DNA of 5,363 nucleotides, taken from an uncultured bacterium (lineage in GTDB: Bacteria; Actinomycetota; Actinomycetes; S36-B12). The notes under the pieces are model-generated. The model was not told the origin of the DNA and searched no databases. It saw only the letters and a program-made list of their open reading frames with translations. The translations under genes and the position numbers were made by a program. This document shows positions 4,916 through 5,363 of this stretch, in pieces. The stretch's first letter is position 1; each line of letters opens with the position of its first letter. Location of the stretch: positions 1-5,363 of the forward strand of contig CAIVQM010000108.1 of NCBI GenBank assembly GCA_903908025.1, written 5' to 3'.

Positions 4916-5363
4916 CTAGCGAGCCAGCCATTCGTCGAGGATCTCGTGGTAGTGCCGGATCCGGTTCTCCTGGTACCGCGCCAGTGTGATGCCCGGTCGA
5001 CGCAGAGTCTTCAGACCCTCCTGGATGTACGGCATATTCGCCATGTCCTGGTCGAAGACCGGCCCGAGCAGTCCGATCTCCTTGATGTCCGAGAACGTCT
5101 CCCCTGGCTGCAGCCAGCGCGGAACAGGCGGAGCCGGGTGCGAGCCATCGGCCGGCTGCTGGGCCAGCAGGAAGACCTCGGCTATGCACTTGTCCGGGTC
5201 ATTGCCCAGTGGGCGGAAACGGTAGACCGCGTTGGTGCGCGGGCCGGCGAACACGTAGAAGTTCGGGAAGACGAAGTACTGGATGCCATCGAGCAGTTCG
5301 GAGTCAGTCCAGTGATCCTGTGCCGTCCCGAACTGCGCAGCCAACGCCTCACGCATGGCAGCC
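4916..5363 (-). CDS. Rieske-type aromatic ring-hydroxylating oxygenase alpha subunit, C-terminal part (5' end outside window)
   Basis: The frame is open through the right edge, two further codons (Ala-Ala) lying upstream of an internal Met at 5356, so about 149 C-terminal residues of a roughly 400-residue protein are visible. They match the catalytic domain of ring-hydroxylating oxygenase alpha subunits: IQYFVFPNFYVFAG, then YRFRPLGNDPDKC, then GLLGPVFDQDMANM, then LARYQENRIRHYHEILDEWL at the end. One aspartate in FDQDMANM, probably that at codon 5047-5045, should be the carboxylate ligand of the mononuclear iron. The Rieske Cys-His cluster motif and the two iron-binding histidines lie outside the window and cannot be checked. 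Such enzymes use O2 and electrons from a reductase/ferredoxin to dihydroxylate, monohydroxylate or demethylate substrates. It converges on the regulator gene, so it belongs to a separate transcript, but it may serve the same pathway as the P450. Confidence 0.88.
   Translation of the reverse strand, partial: AAMREALAAQFGTAQDHWTDSELLDGIQYFVFPNFYVFAGPRTNAVYRFRPLGNDPDKCIAEVFLLAQQPADGSHPAPPVPRWLQPGETFSDIKEIGLLGPVFDQDMANMPYIQEGLKTLRRPGITLARYQENRIRHYHEILDEWLAR

Overview
The window is dense, high-GC DNA (roughly two thirds G+C by eye, strong G/C preference at third codon positions) with almost no non-coding space. The GTG and ATG starts, strong AGGAGG-type ribosome sites at two genes, a tightly packed gene order, an MptpB-like phosphatase and a possible leaderless regulator gene fit an actinobacterium (Mycobacterium/Rhodococcus/Nocardioides type). 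A sphingomonad-like alphaproteobacterium carrying similar P450/Rieske/SnoaL clusters cannot be excluded from sequence alone.

Layout. A five-gene co-directional block runs leftward on the minus strand from 4115 to the left edge. In transcription order it holds a cytochrome P450 (4115-2877), a SnoaL/NTF2-like protein (2844-2308), a tyrosine-phosphatase-family protein (2311-1556), an NAD(P)-dependent aldehyde dehydrogenase (1510-56), and the first 18 codons of what looks like a histidine-phosphatase-superfamily protein (55-1, cut by the window edge). Junctions are tight: a 32-nt gap, a 4-nt ATGA overlap, a 45-nt gap, and an abutting TAG-ATG. One mRNA with partly coupled translation is therefore likely. 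To the right, a GntR/HutC-type regulator (4166-4894, plus strand) is divergent from the P450 across a 50-bp control region. That region contains a perfect 7-bp inverted repeat with a 6-nt spacer, a good operator candidate. The regulator converges on the C-terminal part of a Rieske-type ring-hydroxylating oxygenase alpha subunit (5363-4916, minus strand, 5' end outside the window). The two are separated by 21 nt containing a 9-bp hairpin.

How the genes may work together. Two different oxygenases (P450 and Rieske type), an aldehyde dehydrogenase and a SnoaL-like protein next to a ligand-responsive GntR/UTRA regulator read as part of a catabolic cluster for a hydrophobic carbon source such as an aromatic, terpenoid or steroid-like compound. 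The plausible logic is oxygenase attack, oxidation of alcohol/aldehyde to acid, with the SnoaL fold acting as hydratase, isomerase, dehydratase or small hydroxylase-type helper. The substrate cannot be read from the sequence, and neither ferredoxin nor reductase genes for the oxygenases lie in the window. The least ordinary point is that two evolutionarily unrelated phosphatases, a Cys-based PTP and a His-based one, sit in this oxidative operon. This hints at a phosphorylated small-molecule intermediate or phospho-signalling not normally expected in such pathways. No RNA genes, mobile elements or CRISPR arrays were seen.
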